From Clusia tigrina (lineage: Eukaryota > Arthropoda > Insecta > Diptera > Clusiidae), in contig OV050031.1 in the NCBI GenBank assembly GCA_920105625.2, positions 92,633,676 to 92,697,675 of the forward strand: DNA of 64,000 bases, in the 5' to 3' direction. The notes beneath the pieces were generated by a model. The model did no database searches, was not told where the DNA came from, and was given only the letters and a program-made list of their open reading frames with translations. The stretch's first letter is position 1; each line of letters begins with the position of its first letter. The translations under genes and the position numbers were made by a program. Below are positions 9,801 through 22,931 of the stretch, piece by piece.

Positions 9801-11940
9801 CCTAACTTCTATACGGTACGTCCTACACCTATCAAAGTTTGCAACATACAAATGCTTGTAACTTTTTACTGGAGCGTCATAAAACCTTGACATTTTCTAA
9901 CAATAAAGTACTCGAGCCTCTTGTCAATTTAAGCTATCGCTCAAAGCTATGCTACCCTTGAATCCCAAATAAAAAACTGATAAAACTTCAAATGGCCCTA
10001 ACTTCTATACGGTACGTCCTACACCTATCAAAGTTTGCAACATATGAATGCTTGTAACTTTTCACTGGAGCGTCATAAAACCTTGAAACTTTGTAACAAT
10101 AAAGCACTCGAGTCGCTTGTCAATTTAAGCTATCGCTCAAAGCTATGCTACCCTTAAGTCCCAAATCAAACACTGATAAAACTTCAAATGAACCTAAATT
10201 CTATACAGTACGTCCTACACCTATCAAAGTTTGCAACATACAAATGCTTGTAACTTTTTACTGGAGCGTCATAAAACCTTGAAATTTCGTAACAATAAAG
10301 TACTCGAGCCTCTTGTCAATTTAAGCTATTGCTCAAAGCTATGCTACCCTTGTGTCCCGAATCAAACACAGATAAAACTTCAAATGGCCCTAACTTCTAT
10401 ACGGTACGTCCTACACCTATCAAAGTTTGCAACATAGAAATGCTTGTAACTTTTTACTGGAGCGTCATAAAACCTTGAAATTTTGTAACAATAAGGTACT
10501 CGAGCCTCTTGTCAATTTAAGCTATCGCTCAAAGCTATGCTACCCTTAAGTCCCAAATCAAACACTGATAAAACTTCAAGTGGCCCTAACTTCTATACGG
10601 TATGTCCTACACCTATCAAAGTTTGCAACATACAAATGCTTGTAACTTTTTACTGGAGCGTCATAAAACCTTGAAATTTTGTAACAATAAAGTACTCGAG
10701 CCTCTTGTCAATTTAAGCTATCGCTCAAAGCTATGCTACCCTTAAGTCCCAAATCAAACACTGATAAAACTTCAAATGGCCCTAACTTCTGTACGGTACG
10801 TCCTACACCTATCAAAGTTTGCAACATACAAATGCTTGTAACTTTTTACTGGAGCGTCATAAAACCTTGAAATTTTGTAATAATAAAGTACTCGAGCCTC
10901 TTGTCAATTTAAGCTATCGCTGAAAGCTATGCTACCCTTAAGTCCCAAATCAAACACTGATAAGACTTCAAATGACCCTAAATTCTATACAGTACGTCCT
11001 ACACCTATCAAATTTTGCAACATACAAATGCTTGTAACTTTTTACTGGAGCGTCACAAAACCTTGAAATTTTGTAACAATAAAGTACTCGAGCCTCTTGT
11101 CAATTTAAGCTATTGCTCAAAGCTATGCTACCCTTGTGTCCCGATTCAAACACAGATAAAACTTCAAATGGCCCTAACTTCTATACGGTACGTCCTAAAC
11201 CTATCAAAGTTTGCAACATACAAATGCTTGTAACTTTTTACTGGAGCGTCATAAAACCTTGAAATTTTGTAACAATAAAGTACTCGAGCCTCTTGTCAAT
11301 TGAAGCTATCGCTCAAAGCTATGCTACCCTTAAGTCCCAAATCAAACACTGATAAAACTTCAAATGGCCCTAACTTCTATACGGTACGTCCTACACCTAT
11401 CAAAGTTTGCAACATACAAATGCTTGTAACTTTTTACTGGAGCGTCATAAAACCTTGAAATTTTGTAACAATAAAGTACTCGAGCCTCTTGTCAATTTAA
11501 GCTATCGCCCAAAGCTATGCTACCCTTAAGTCCCAAATCAAACACTGATAAAACTTGAAGTGGCCCTAACTTCTATACGGTATGTGCTACACCTATCAAA
11601 GTTTGCAACATACAAATGCTTTTAACTTTTTACTGGAGCGTCATAAAACCTTGAAATTTTGTAACAATAAAGTACTCGAGCTTCTTGTCAATTTAAGCTA
11701 TCGCTCAAAGCTATGCTACCCTTGAATCCCAAATAAAAAACTGATAAAACTTCAAATGGCCCTAACTTCTATACGGTACGTCCTACACCTATCAAAGTTT
11801 GCAACATACAAATGCTTGTAACTTTTCACTGGAGCGTCGTAAAACCTTGAAACTTTGTAACAATAATGCACTCGAGCCGCTTGTCAATTTAAGCTATCGC
11901 TCAAAGCTATGCTACCCTTAAGTCCCAAATCAAACACTGA
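8233..11940 (+). repeat. 3.7-kb segmental duplication, copy 1
   Basis: About 19 consecutive monomers here match 14,505-18,604 in order. Markers that recur include TGCACC/TTTCC, CATAGAAATG, AAGCCATTG, GGTGCGTCC/CAAAGGTTGC, CATATGAATG, GAAATTTCG, GTAATAATAAAG with CGCTGAAAG, CAAATTTTGC with GTCACAAAAC, CGCCCAAAG with CTTGAAGTGG, and GGTATGTGCT with ATGCTTTT. The offset is 6,272 bp up to about 10,190 and 6,664 bp after that. The 392-bp change equals two monomers gained in copy 2 or lost from copy 1. Confidence 0.88.
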
Positions 11941-11956
11941 TAAGACTTCAAGTGGC

Positions 11957-14308
11957 CCTAACTTCTATACGGTATGTCCTACACCTATCAAAGTTTGCAA
12001 CATACAAATGCTTGTAACTTTTTACTGGAGCGTCATAAAACCTTGAAATTTTGTAACAATAAAGTACTCGAGCCTCTTGTCAATTTAAGCTATCGCTCAA
12101 AGCTATGCTACCCTTGAATCCCAAATAAAAAACTGATAAAACTTCAAATGGCCCTAACTTCTATACGGTACGTCCTACACCTATCAAAGTTTGCAACATA
12201 CAAATGCTTGTAACTTTTCACTGGAGCGTCGTAAAACCTTGAAACTTTGTAACAATAATGCACTCGAGCCGCTTGTCAATTTAAGCTATCGCTCAAAGCT
12301 ATGCTACCCTTAAGTCCCAAATCAAACACTGATAAGACTTCAAATGACCCTAAATTCTATACAGTACGTCCTACACCTATCAAAGTTTGCAACATACAAA
12401 TGCTTGTAACTTTTTACTGGAGCGTCATAAAACCTTGAAATTTTGTAACAATAAAGTACTCGAGCCTTTTGTCAATTTAAGCTATTGCTCAAAGCTATGC
12501 TACCCTTGTGTCCCAAACCAAACACAGATAAAACTTCAAATGGCCCTAACTTCTATACGGTACGTCCTAAACCTATCAAAGTTTGCAACATACAAATGCT
12601 TGTAACTTTTTACTGGAGCGTCATAAAACCTTGAAATTTTGTAACAATAAAGTACTCGAGCCTCTTGTCAATTTAAGCTATCGCTCAAAGCTATGCTACC
12701 CTTAAGTCCCAAATCAAACACTGATAAAACTTCAAATGGCCCTAACTTCTATACGGTACGTCCTACACCTATCAAAGTTTGCAACATACAAATGCTTGTA
12801 ACTTTTTACTGGAGCGTCATAAAACCTTGAAATTTTGTAACAATAAAGTACTCGACCCTCTTGTTAATTTAAGCTATCGGTCAAAGCTATGCTACCCTTA
12901 AGTCCCAAATCAAACACTGATAAAACTTCAAGTGGCCCTAACTTCTATACGGTATGTCCTACACCTATCAAAGTTTGCAACATACAAATGCTTGTAACTA
13001 TTTACTGGAGCGTCATAAAACCTTGAAATTTTGTAACAATAAAGTACTCGAGCCTCTTGTCAATTTAAGCTATCGCTCAAAGCTATGCTACCCTTGAATC
13101 CCAAATAAAAAACTGATAAAACTTCAAATGGCCCTAACTTCTATATGGTACGTCCTACACCTATCAAAGTTTGCAACATACAAATGCTTGTAACTTTTCA
13201 CTGGAGCGTCGTAAAACCTTGAAACTTTGTAACAATAATGCACTCGAGCCGCTTGTCAATTTAAGCTATCGCTCAAAGCTATGCTACCCTTAAGTCCCAA
13301 ATCAAACACTGATAAGACTTCAAATGACCCTAAATTCTATACAGTACGTCCTACACCTATCAAAGTTTGCAACATACAAATGCTTGTAACTTTTTACTGG
13401 AGCGTCATAAAACCTTGAAATTTTGTAACAATAAAGTACTCGAGCCTCTTGTCAATTTAAGCTATTGCTCAAAGCTATGCTACCCTTGTGTCCCGATTCA
13501 AACACAGATAAAACTTCAAATGGCCCTAACTTCTATACGGTACGTCCTAAACCTATCCAAGTTTGCAACATACAAATGCTTGTAACTTTTTACTGGAGCG
13601 TCATAAAACCTTGAAATTTTGTAACAATAAAGTACTCGAGCCTCTTGTCAATTTAAGCTATCGCTCAAAGCTATGCTACCCTTAAGTCCCAAATCAAACA
13701 CTGATAAGACTTCAAATGACCCTAAATTCTATACAGTACGTCCTACACCTATCAAAGTTTGCAACATACAAATGCTTGTAACTTTTTACTGGAGCGTAAT
13801 AAAACCTTGAAATTTTGTAACAATAAGGTACTCGAGCCACTTGTCAATTTAAGCTATCGCTCAAAGCTATGCTACCCTTGAATCCCAAATAAAAAACTGA
13901 TAAAACTTCAAATGGCCCTAACTTCTATACGGTAAGTCCTACACCTATCAAAGTTTGCAACATACAAATGCTTGTAACTTTTCACTGGAGCGTCGTAAAA
14001 CCTTGAAACTTTGTAACAATAAAGTACTCGAGCCTCTTGTCAATTTAAGCTATTGCTCAAAGCTATGCTACCCTTGTGTCCCGATTCAAACACAGATAAA
14101 ACTTCAAATGGCCCTAACTTCTATACGGTACGTCCTAAACCTATCAAAGTTTGCAACATACAAATGCTTGTAACTTTTTACTGGAGCGTCATAAAACCTT
14201 GAAATTTTGTAACAATAAAGTACTCGAGCCTCTTGTCAATTTAAGCTATCGCTCAAAGCTATGCTACCCTTAAGTCCCAAATCAAACACTGATAAAACTT
14301 CAAGTGGC
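11957..14308 (+). repeat. 5-monomer (980 bp) HOR, two units plus remnant
   Basis: AATAATGCAC with GCGTCGT occurs at 11,862, 12,254 and 13,234; the last two are exactly 980 bp apart. Units 11,957-12,936 and 12,937-13,916 share this order: GGTATGTCC/AAAAAACTG; CACTGGAGCGTCGT; AAATTCTATACAG with a GTGTCCC tail; CCTAAACC; a CTTAAG tail. Later members are shuffled: the monomers at 13,721 and 13,917 combine markers that are separate elsewhere. This is the lineage also seen at 197-1,372. Confidence 0.85.
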
Positions 14309-14504
14309 CCTAACTTCTATACGGTATGTCCTACACCTATCAAAGTTTGCAACATACAAATGCTTGTAACTTTTCACTGGAGCGTCAGAAAACCTTGAAA
14401 TTTTGTAACAATAAAGTACTCGAGCCTCTTGTCAATTTAAGCTATTGCTCAAAGCTATGCTACCCTTGAATCCCAAATAAAACACTGATAAAACTTCAAA
14501 TGGC
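14309..14504 (+). repeat. Chimeric monomer at a duplication boundary
   Basis: Its left part (GGTATGTCC, CACTGG, GTCAGAAAAC) belongs to the neighbouring 5-monomer family. Its right part (TATTGC with CTTGAATCCCAAATAAAAC) belongs to the lineage that precedes the TGCACC monomers. It joins the 5-monomer HOR to copy 2 of the 3.7-kb duplication, so it probably contains or adjoins the crossover. Confidence 0.65.
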
Positions 14505-17500
14505 CCTAACTTCTATACGGTACGTCCTGCACCTATCAAAGTTTCCAACATACAAATGCTTGTAACTTTTTACTGGAGTGTCATAAAACCTTGAAATTTT
14601 GTAACAATAAAGTACTCGAGCCACTTGTCAATTTAAGCTATCGCTCAAAGCTATGCTACCCTTGAGTCCCAAATTAAACACTGATAAAACTTCTAATGGC
14701 CCTAACTTCTATACGGTACGTCCTACACCTATCAAAGTTTGCAACATAGAAATGCTTGTAAGTTTTTACTGGAGCGTCATAAAACCTTGAAATTTTGTAA
14801 CAATAAAGTACTCGAGCCGCTTGTCAATTTAAGCTATCGCTCAAAGCTATGCTACCCTTGAGTCCCAAATCATACACTGATAAAACTTCCAATGGCCCTA
14901 AATTCTGTACGGTACGTCCTACACCTATCAAAGTTTGCAACATATAAATGCTTGTAACTTTTTACTGGAGCGTCATAAAACCTTGAAATTTTGTAACAAT
15001 AAAGTACTCGAGCCTCTTGTCAATTTAAGCTATCGCTCAAAGCTATGCTACCCTTGAGTCCCAAATCAAACACTGATAAAACTTCAAATGGCCCTAACTT
15101 CTATACGGTACGTCCTACACCTATCAAAGTTTGCAACATACAAATGCTTGTAACTTTTTACTGGAGCGTCATAAAACCTTGAAACTTTGTAACAATAAAG
15201 TACTCGAGCCTCTTGTTAATTTAAGCCATTGCTCAAAGCTATGCTACCCTTGAATCCCAAATAAAACACTGATAAAACTTCAAATGGCCCTAACTTCTAT
15301 ACGGTACGTCCTACACCTATCAAAGTTTGCAACATACAAATGCTTGTAACTTTTTACTGGAGCGTCATAAAACCTTCACATTTTGTAACAATAAAGTACT
15401 CGAGCCGCTTGTCAATTTAAGCTATCGCTCAAAGCTATGCTACCCTTGAGTCTCAAATCATACACTGATAAAACTTCCAATGGCCCTAAATTCTGTACGG
15501 TGCGTCCTACACCTATCAAAGGTTGCAACATATAAATTTTTGTTACTTTTTACTGGAGCGTCATAAAACCTTGAAATTTTGTAACAATAAAGTACTCGAG
15601 CCTCTTGTCAATTTAAGCTATCGCTCAAAGCTATGCTACCCTTGAGTCCCAAATCAAACACTGATAAAACTTCAAATGGCCCTAAGTTCTATACAGTACG
15701 TCGTACACCTATCGAAGTTTGCAACATACAAATGCTTGTAACTTTTTACTGGAGCGTCATAAAACCTTGAAATTTTGTAACAATAAAGTACTCGAGCCTC
15801 TTGTCAATTTAAGCTATCGCTCAAAGCTATGCTACCCTTGAGTCCCAAGTCAAACACTGATAAAACTTCAAATGGCCCTAACTTCTATACGGTACGACCT
15901 ACACCTATCAAAGTTTGCAACATACAAATGCTTGTAACTTTTTACTGGAGCGTCATAAAACCTTGAAACTTTGTAACAATAAAGTACTCGAGCCTCTTGT
16001 CAATTTAAGCTATTGCTCAAAGCTATGCTACCCTTGAATCCCAAATAAAACACTGATAAAACTTCAAATGGCCCTAACTTCTATACGGTACGTCCTACAC
16101 CTATCAAAGTTTGCAACATACAAATGCTTGTAACTTTTTACTGGAGCGTCATAAAACCTTGACATTTTGTAACAATAAAGTACTCGAGCCTCTTGTCAAT
16201 TTAAGCTATCGCTCAAAGCTATGCTACCCTTGAATCCCAAATAAAAAACTGATAAAACTTCAAATGGCCCTAACTTCTATACGGTACGTCCTACACCTAT
16301 CAAAGTTTGCAACATATGAATGCTTGTAACTTTTCACTGGAGCGTCATAAAACCTTGAAACTTTGTAACAATAAAGCACTCGAGTCGCTTGTCAATTTAA
16401 GCTATCGCTCAAAGCTATGCTACCCTTAAGTCCCAAATCAAACACTGATAAAACTTCAAATGAACCTAAATTCTATACAGTACGTCCTACACCTATCAAA
16501 GTTTGCAACATATGAATGCTTGTAACTTTTCACTGGAGCGTCATAAAACCTTGACATTTTGTAACAATAAAGTACTCGAGCCTCTTGTCAATTTAAGCTA
16601 TCGCTCAAAGCTATGCTACCCTTGAATCCCAAATAAAAAACTGATAAAACTTCAAATGGCCCTAACTTCTATACGGTACGTCCTACACCTATCAAAGTTT
16701 GCAACATATGAATGCTTGTAACTTTTCACTGGAGCGTCATAAAACCTTGAAACTGTGTAACAATAAAGCACTCGAGTCGCTTGTCAATTTAAGCTATCGC
16801 TCAAAGCTATGCTACCCTTAAGTCCCAAATCAAACACTGATAAAACTTCAAATGAACCTAAATTCTATACAGTACATCCTACACCTATCAAAGTTTGCAA
16901 CATACAAATGCTTGTAACTTTTTACTGGAGCGTCATAAAACCTTGAAATTTCGTAACAATAAAGTACTCGAGCCTCTTGTCAATTTAAGCTATTGCTCAA
17001 AGCTATGCTACCCTTGTGTCCCGAATCAAACACAGATAAAACTTCAAATGGCCCTAACTTCTATACGGTACGTCCTACACCTATCAAAGTTTGCAACATA
17101 GAAATGCTTGTAACTTTTTACTGGAGCGTCATAAAACCTTGAAATTTTGTAACAATAAGGTACTCGAGCCTCTTGTCAATTTAAGCTATCGCTCAAAGCT
17201 ATGCTACCCTTGAGTCCCAAATCAAACACTGATAAAACTTCAAATGGCCCTAACTTCTATACGGTACGTCCTACACCTATCAAAGTTTGCAACATACAAA
17301 TGCTTGTAACTTTTTACTGGAGCGTCATAAAACCTTGAAATTTTGTAACAATAAAGTACTCGAGCCTCTTGTCAATTTAAGCTATCGCTCAAAGCTATGC
17401 TACCCTTAAGTCCCAAATCAAACACTGATAAAACTTCAAATGGCCCTAACTTCTGTACGGTACGTCCTACACCTATCAAAGTTTGCAACATACAAATGCT

Positions 17501-18604
17501 TGTAACTTTTTACTGGAGCGTCATAAAACCTTGAAATTCTGTAATAATAAAGTACTCGAGCCTCTTGTCAATTTAAGCTATCGCTGAAAGCTATGCTACC
17601 CTTAAGTCCCAAATCAAACACTGATAAGACTTCAAATGACCCTAAATTCTATACAGTACGTCCTACACCTATCAAATTTTGCAACATACAAATGCTTGTA
17701 ACTTTTTACTGGAGCGTCACAAAACCTTGAAATTTTGTAACAATAAAGTACTCGAGCCTCTTGTCAATTTAAGCTATTGCTCAAAGCTATGCTACCCTTG
17801 TGTCCCGATTCAAACACAGATAAAACTTCAAATGGCCCTAACTTCTATACGGTACGTCCTAAACCTATCAAAGTTTGCAACATACAAATGCTTGTAACTT
17901 TTTACTGGAGCGTCATAAAACCTTGAAATTTTGTAACAATAAAGTACTCGAGCCTCTTGTCAATTTAAGCTATCGCTCAAAGCTATGCTACCCTTAAGTC
18001 CCAAATCAAACACTGATAAAACTTCAAATGGCCCTAACTTCTATACGGTACGTCCTACACCTATCAAAGTTTGCAACATACAAATGCTTGTAACTTTTTA
18101 CTGGAGCGTCATAAAACCTTGAAATTTTGTAACAATAAAGTACTCGAGCCTCTTGTCAATTTAAGCTATCGCCCAAAGCTATGCTGCCCTTAAGTCTCAA
18201 ATCAAACACTGATAAAACTTGAAGTGGCCCTAACTTCTATACGGTATGTGCTACACCTATCAAAGTTTGCAACATACAAATGCTTTTAACTTTTTACTGG
18301 AGCGTCATAAAACCTTGAAATTTTGTAACAATAAAGTACTCGAGCTTCTTGTCAATTTAAGCTATCGCTCAAAGCTATGCTACCCTTGAATACCAAATAA
18401 AAAACTGATAAAACTTCAAATGGCCCTAACTACTATACGGTACGTCCTACACCTATCAAAGTTTGCAACATACAAATGCTTGTAACTTTTCACTGGAGCG
18501 TCGTAAAACCTTGAAACTTTGTAACAATAATGCACTCGAGCCGCTTGTCAATTTAAGCTATCGCTCAAAGCTATGCTACCCTTAAGTCCCAAATCAAACA
18601 CTGA
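14505..18604 (+). repeat. 3.7-kb segmental duplication, copy 2 (with 392-bp gain)
   Basis: This block matches 8,233-11,940 monomer by monomer. It contains a local two-monomer repetition at 16,269-16,856: the CATATGAATG variant appears three times at 196-bp spacing (about 16,312, 16,508 and 16,704) against once in copy 1 (about 10,040). Copy 2 has private changes such as AAATTTTTGTTA at about 15,535, AACTGTG at about 16,752, GCTGCCCTTAAG at about 18,184 and GAATACC at about 18,390. The duplication is therefore not the most recent event here. Confidence 0.87.
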
Positions 18605-18620
18605 TAAAACTTCAAATGGC

Positions 18621-21600
18621 CCTAACTTCTATACGGTACGTCCTACACCTATCAAAGTTTGCAACATACAAATGCTTGTAAGTTTTTACTGGAGCGTCAT
18701 AAAACCTTGAAATTTTGTAACAATAAAGTACTCGAGACGCTTGTCAATTTAAGCTATCGCTCAAAGCTATGCTACCCTTGAGTCCCAAATCATACACTGA
18801 TAAAACTTCCAATGGCCCTAAATTATGTACGGTACGTCCTACACCTATCAAAGTTTGCAACATATAAATGCTTGTAACTTTTTACTGGAGCGTCATAAAA
18901 CCTTGAAATTTTGTAACAATAAAGTACTCGAGCCTCTTGTCAATTTAAGCTTTCGCTCAAAGCTATGCTACCCTTGGGTCCCAAATCAAACACTGATAAA
19001 ACTTCAAATGGCCCTAAGTTCTATACATTACGTCCTACACCTATCAAAGTTTGCAACATACAAATGCTTGTAACTTTTTACTAGAGCGTCATAAAACCTT
19101 GAAATTTTGTAACAATAAAGTACTCGAGCCTCTTGTCAATTTAAGCTATCGCTCAAAGCTATGCTACCCTTGAGTCCCAAATCAAACACTGATAAAACTT
19201 CAAATGGCACTTACTTCTATACGGTACGTCCTACACCTATCAAAGTTTGCAACACACAAATGCTTGTAACTTTTTACTGGAGCGTCATAAAACCTTGAAA
19301 CTTTGTAACAATAAAGTACTCGAGCCTCTTGTCAATTTAAGCTATTGCTCAAAGCTATGCTACCCTTGAATCCCAAATAAAACACTGATAAAACTTCCAA
19401 TGGCCCTAACTTCTATACGGTACGTCCTACACCTATCAAAGTTTGCAACATACAAATGCTTGTAACTTTTTACTGGAGCGTCATAAAACCTTGAAATTTT
19501 GTAACAGTAAAGTACTCGAGCCTCTTGTCAATTTAAGCTATCGCTCAAAGCTATGCTACCCTTGAATCCCAAATAAAAAACTGATAAAACTTCAAATGGC
19601 CCTAACTTCTATACGGTACGTCCTACACCTATCAAAGTTTGCAACATATAAATGCTTGTAACTTTTCACTAGAGCGTCATAAAACCTTGAAACTTTGTAA
19701 CAATAAAGCACTCGAGCCGCTTGTCAATTTAAGCTATCGCTCAAAGCTATGCTACCCTTAAGTCCCAACTCAAACACTGATAAAACTTCAAATGACCCTA
19801 AATTCTATACAGTACGTCCTACACCTATCAAAGTTTGCAACATACAAATGCTTGTAACCTTTTACTGGAGCGTCATAAAACCTTGAAATTTCGTAACAAT
19901 AAAGTACTCGAGCCTCTTGTCAATTTAAGATATTGCTCAAAGCTATGCTACCCTTGTGTCCCGAATCAAACACAGATAAAACTTCAAATGGACCTAACTT
20001 CTATACGGTACGTCCTACACCTATCAAAGTTTGCACCATACAAATGCTTGTAACTTTTTACTGGAGCGTCATAAAACCTTGAAATTTTGTAACAATAAGG
20101 TACTCGAGCCTCTTGTCAATTTAAGCTATCGCTCAAAGCTATGCTACCCTTAAGTCTCAAATCAAACACTGATAAAACTTCAAGTGGCCCTAACTTCTAT
20201 ACGGTATGTCCTACACCTATCAAAGTTTGCAAAATACAAATGCTTGTAACTTTTTACTGGAGCGTCATAAAACCTTGAAATTTGGTAACAATAAAGTAAT
20301 CGAGCCTCTTGTCAATTTAAGCTATCGCTCAAAGCTATGCTACCCTTGAGCCCCAAATCAAACACTGATAAAACTTCAAATGGCCCTAAGTTCTTAACAG
20401 TACGTCCTACACCTATCAAAGTTTGCAACATACAAATGCTTGTAACTTTTTACTGGAGCGTCATAAAACCTTGAAATTTTGTAATAATAAAGTACTCGAG
20501 CCTCTTGTTAATTTAAGCTATCGCTCAAAGCTATGCTACCCTTGAATCCCAAATAAAAAACTGATAAAACTTCAAATGGCCCTAACTTCTATACGGTACG
20601 TCCTACACCTATCAAAGTTTGCAACATATAAATGCTTGTAACTTTTCACTGGAGCGTCATAAAACCTTGAAACTTTGTAACAATAAAGCACTCGAGCCGC
20701 TTGTCAATTTAAGCTATCGCTCAAAGCTATGCTACCCTTAAGTCCCAAATCAACACTGATAAAACTTCAAATGAACCTAAATTCTATACAGTACGTCCTA
20801 CACCTATCAAAGTTTGCAACATACAAATGCTTGTAACTTTTTACTGGAGCGTCATAAAACCTTGAAATTCTGTAACAATAAAGTACTCGAGCCTCTTGTC
20901 AATTTAAGCTATTGCTCAAAGCTATGCTACACTTGTGTCCCGAATCAAACACAGATAAAACTTTAAATGGCCCTAACTTCTATACGGTACGTCCTACACC
21001 TATCAAAGTTTGCAACATACAAATGCTTGTAACTTTTTACTGGAGCGTCATAAAACCTTTAAACTTTGTAACAATAAAGTACTCGAGCCTCTTGTCAATT
21101 TAAGCTATTGCTCAAAGCTATGCTACCCTTGAATCCCAAATAAAACACTGATAAAACTTCAAATGGCCCTAACTTCTATTCGGTACGTCCTACACCTATC
21201 AAAGTTTGCAACATACAAATGCTTGTAACTTTTTACTGGAGCGTCATAAAACCTTGAAATTTTGTAACAATAAAGAACTCGAGCCTCTTGTCAATTTAAG
21301 CTATCGCTCAAAGCTATGATACCCTTGAGTCCCAAATCAAACACTGATAAAACTTCAAATGGCCCTAACTTCTATACGGTACGTCCTGCACCTATCAAAG
21401 TTTGCAACATACAAATGCTTGTAACTTTTTACTGGAGCGTCATAAAACCTTGACATTTTGTAACAATAAAGTACTCGAGCCGCTTGTCAATTTAAGCTAT
21501 CGCTCAAAGCTATGCTACCCTTGAGTCCCAAATCATACACTGATAAAACTTCCAATGGCCCTAAATTCTGTACGGTACGTCCTACACCTATCAAAGTTTG

Positions 21601-22931
21601 CAACATATAAATGCTTGTAACTTTTTACTGGAGCGTCATAAAACCTTGAAATTTTGTAACAATAAAGTACTCGAGCCTCTTGTCAATTTAAGCTATCGCT
21701 CAAAGCTATGCTACCCTTGAGTCCCAAATCAAACACTGATAAAACTTCAAATGGCCCTAAGTTCTATACAGTACGTCCTACACCTATCGAAGTTTGCAAC
21801 ATACAAATGCTTGTAACTTTTTACTGGAGCGTCATAAAACCTTGAAATTTTGTAACAATAAAGTACTCGAGCCTCTTGTTAATTTAAGCTATCGCTCAAA
21901 GCTATGCTACCCTTGAGTCCCAAATCAAATACTGATAAAACTTCAAATGGACCTAACTTCTATACGGTACGTCCTACACCTATCAAAGTTTGCAACATAC
22001 AAATGCTTGTAACTTTTTACTGGAGCGTCATAAAACCTTGAAACTTTGTAACAATAAAGTACTCGAGCCTCTTGTCAATTTAAGCTATCGCTCAAAGCTA
22101 TGCTACCCTTGAATCCCAAATAAAAAACTGATAAAACTTCAAATGGCCCTAACTTCTATACGGTACGTCCTACACCTATCAAAGTTTGCAACATACAAAT
22201 GCTTGTAACTTTTTACTGGAGCGTCATAAAACCTTGACATTTTGTAACAATAAAGTACTCGAGCCTCTTGTCAATTTAAGCTATCGCTCAAAGCTATGCT
22301 ACCCTTGAATCCCAAATAAAAAACTGATAAAACTTCAAATGGCCCTAACTTCTATACGGTACGTCCTACACCTATCAAAGTTTGCAACATATAAATGCTT
22401 GTAACTTTTCACTGGAGCGTCATAAAACCTTGAAACTTTGTAACAATAAAGCACTCGAGTCGCTTGTCAATTTAAGCTATCGCTCAAAGCTATGCTACCC
22501 TTAAGTCCCAAATCAAACACTGATAAAACTTCAAATGGCCCTAACTTCTATACGGTACGTCCTACAGCTATCAAAGTTTGCAACATATAAATGCTTGTAG
22601 CTTTTCACTGGAGCGTCATAAAACCTTGAAATTTTGTAACAATAAAGTACTCGAGCCTCTTGTCAATTTAAGCTATCGCTCAAAGCTATGCTACCCTTAA
22701 GTCCCAAATCAAACACTGATAAAACTTCAAGTGGCCCTAACTTCTATACGGTATGTCCTACACCTATCAAAGTTTGCAACATACAAATGCTTGTAACTTT
22801 TCACTGGAGCGTCATAAAACCTTGAAATTTTCTAACAATAAAGTACTCGAGCCTCTTGTCAATTTAAGCTATTGCTCAAAGCTATGCTACCCTTGAATCC
22901 CAAATAAAACACTGATAAAACTTCAAATGGC
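18621..22931 (+). repeat. Mixed monomers leading into the 10/11-monomer HOR
   Basis: All satellite. The monomers from 19,209 to 20,580 already show the series that dominates from 22,932: ACACAC; AACAGTAAAG; CACT.GAGCG with GCACTCGAGCCGC; TTTCGTAAC; GCACCATAC with AATAAGG; TTTGGTAAC with GTAATCGAG; AAGTTC. A 1-bp deletion lies at about 20,752 (ATCAACACTG for ATCAAACACTG). Monomers 21,364-21,951 return to the left-half series TGCACC, AAATTCTG/CATATAAATG and AAGTTC/ATCGAAG. Confidence 0.85.
20750..20760 (+). other. 1-bp deletion in a monomer (195 bp)
   Basis: The tail reads AAATCAACACTG where other copies have AAATCAAACACTG, so one A of a run is lost. It shifts array phase by 1 bp for everything downstream. 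I found no other copy with this change, so it looks private to this monomer (20,581-20,775). Confidence 0.9.
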
